In this document: positions 63,896-64,000 of the stretch, one piece after another
How positions within the stretch are numbered: position 1 is the stretch's first letter
Layout of the letters: each line of letters opens with the position of its first letter
Assembly: GCA_009760855.2 (NCBI GenBank)
Contig: WPIO01000003.1
Coordinates: 655,001-719,000, forward strand
Length of the DNA stretch: 64,000 bases
Reading direction: 5' to 3'
From: Cristatella mucedo
Lineage: Eukaryota > Bryozoa > Phylactolaemata > Cristatellidae
Notes under the pieces: generated by a model
The model's input: only the letters and a program-made list of their open reading frames with translations
Told to the model about the DNA's origin: nothing
The model's database searches: none
Translations under genes and position numbers: made by a program

Positions 63896-64000
63896 GAAAC
63901 TAACTCCCTGTCTAGACATTTTACCTGTGGTTCCAAGAAAGAGGGTAAAGTGGTTAGTCATAACATGCACAGCATGAGATGAAAAGATAGAAAAGTTAAG
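63896..64000. other. Window end, LINE-tail-like sequence
   Basis: aactccctgtctagacatttta resembles another decayed LINE tail. Too short to define. Confidence 0.35.

Overview
The window is eukaryotic, almost certainly animal, nuclear DNA. Spliced minus-strand genes with GT-AG introns lie at both ends: a CCDC180-like coiled-coil gene on the left and the second ABC cassette of an ABCF1-like protein on the right. Between and within them are L2/CR1-type LINEs, a tRNA-derived SINE whose tail matches the LINE tail, and TG, CA and TA microsatellites. I cannot name the species. Gene structure and repeat content would suit a marine invertebrate such as a sponge or cnidarian, but that is an inference.

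The centre (about 9.7 to 47.4 kb) is AT-rich and holds two Polinton/Maverick-type (adintovirus-like) endogenous viruses in the same orientation, 264 bp apart. Element 2 (24910-47360, 22.45 kb) has both ends: terminal inverted repeats of about 165 bp and a 5-bp target duplication (tgggg). It carries a retroviral-type integrase, protein-primed family B DNA polymerase, hexon-like major capsid protein, two jelly-roll-like minor capsid candidates, FtsK/HerA-type packaging ATPase, adenovirus-type cysteine protease, a parvovirus-like phospholipase A2 protein, a YqaJ-type exonuclease and three loci of phage-tail-fibre-like repeat proteins. It also has many small genes, including five tandem paralogues with an RILxCE...ICDxxDK pattern. 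Element 1 (about 9739-24645) is a diverged relative. It has lost its left end and integrase, the ATPase-protease-PLA2 block and the polymerase palm region. A 2-kb LINE with a 10-bp target duplication sits inside it.

Most viral genes in both copies carry stops or frameshifts, many in A/T runs, so both look like decaying proviruses. Some indels could be sequence errors. Almost every viral gene has a TATATAG-type motif a few bases before its ATG, which ties the unfamiliar small ORFs to the same expression programme as the capsid and polymerase genes. A protease-gene scrap between 20-bp direct repeats at 48.25-48.38 kb lies outside the elements.

Layout: 1-800 LINE; 1.76-3.5 kb CCDC180-like exons, with possible 5' exons at 5.8-6.0 and 8.5 kb; 9.6-9.73 kb SINE; 9.74-24.65 kb element 1 with a nested LINE (10.42-12.47 kb); 24.91-47.36 kb element 2; 47.4-49.7 kb spacer with a SINE and the protease scrap; 49.8-60.4 kb ABCF1-like gene with repeat-rich introns; 61-64 kb LINE and SINE copies.
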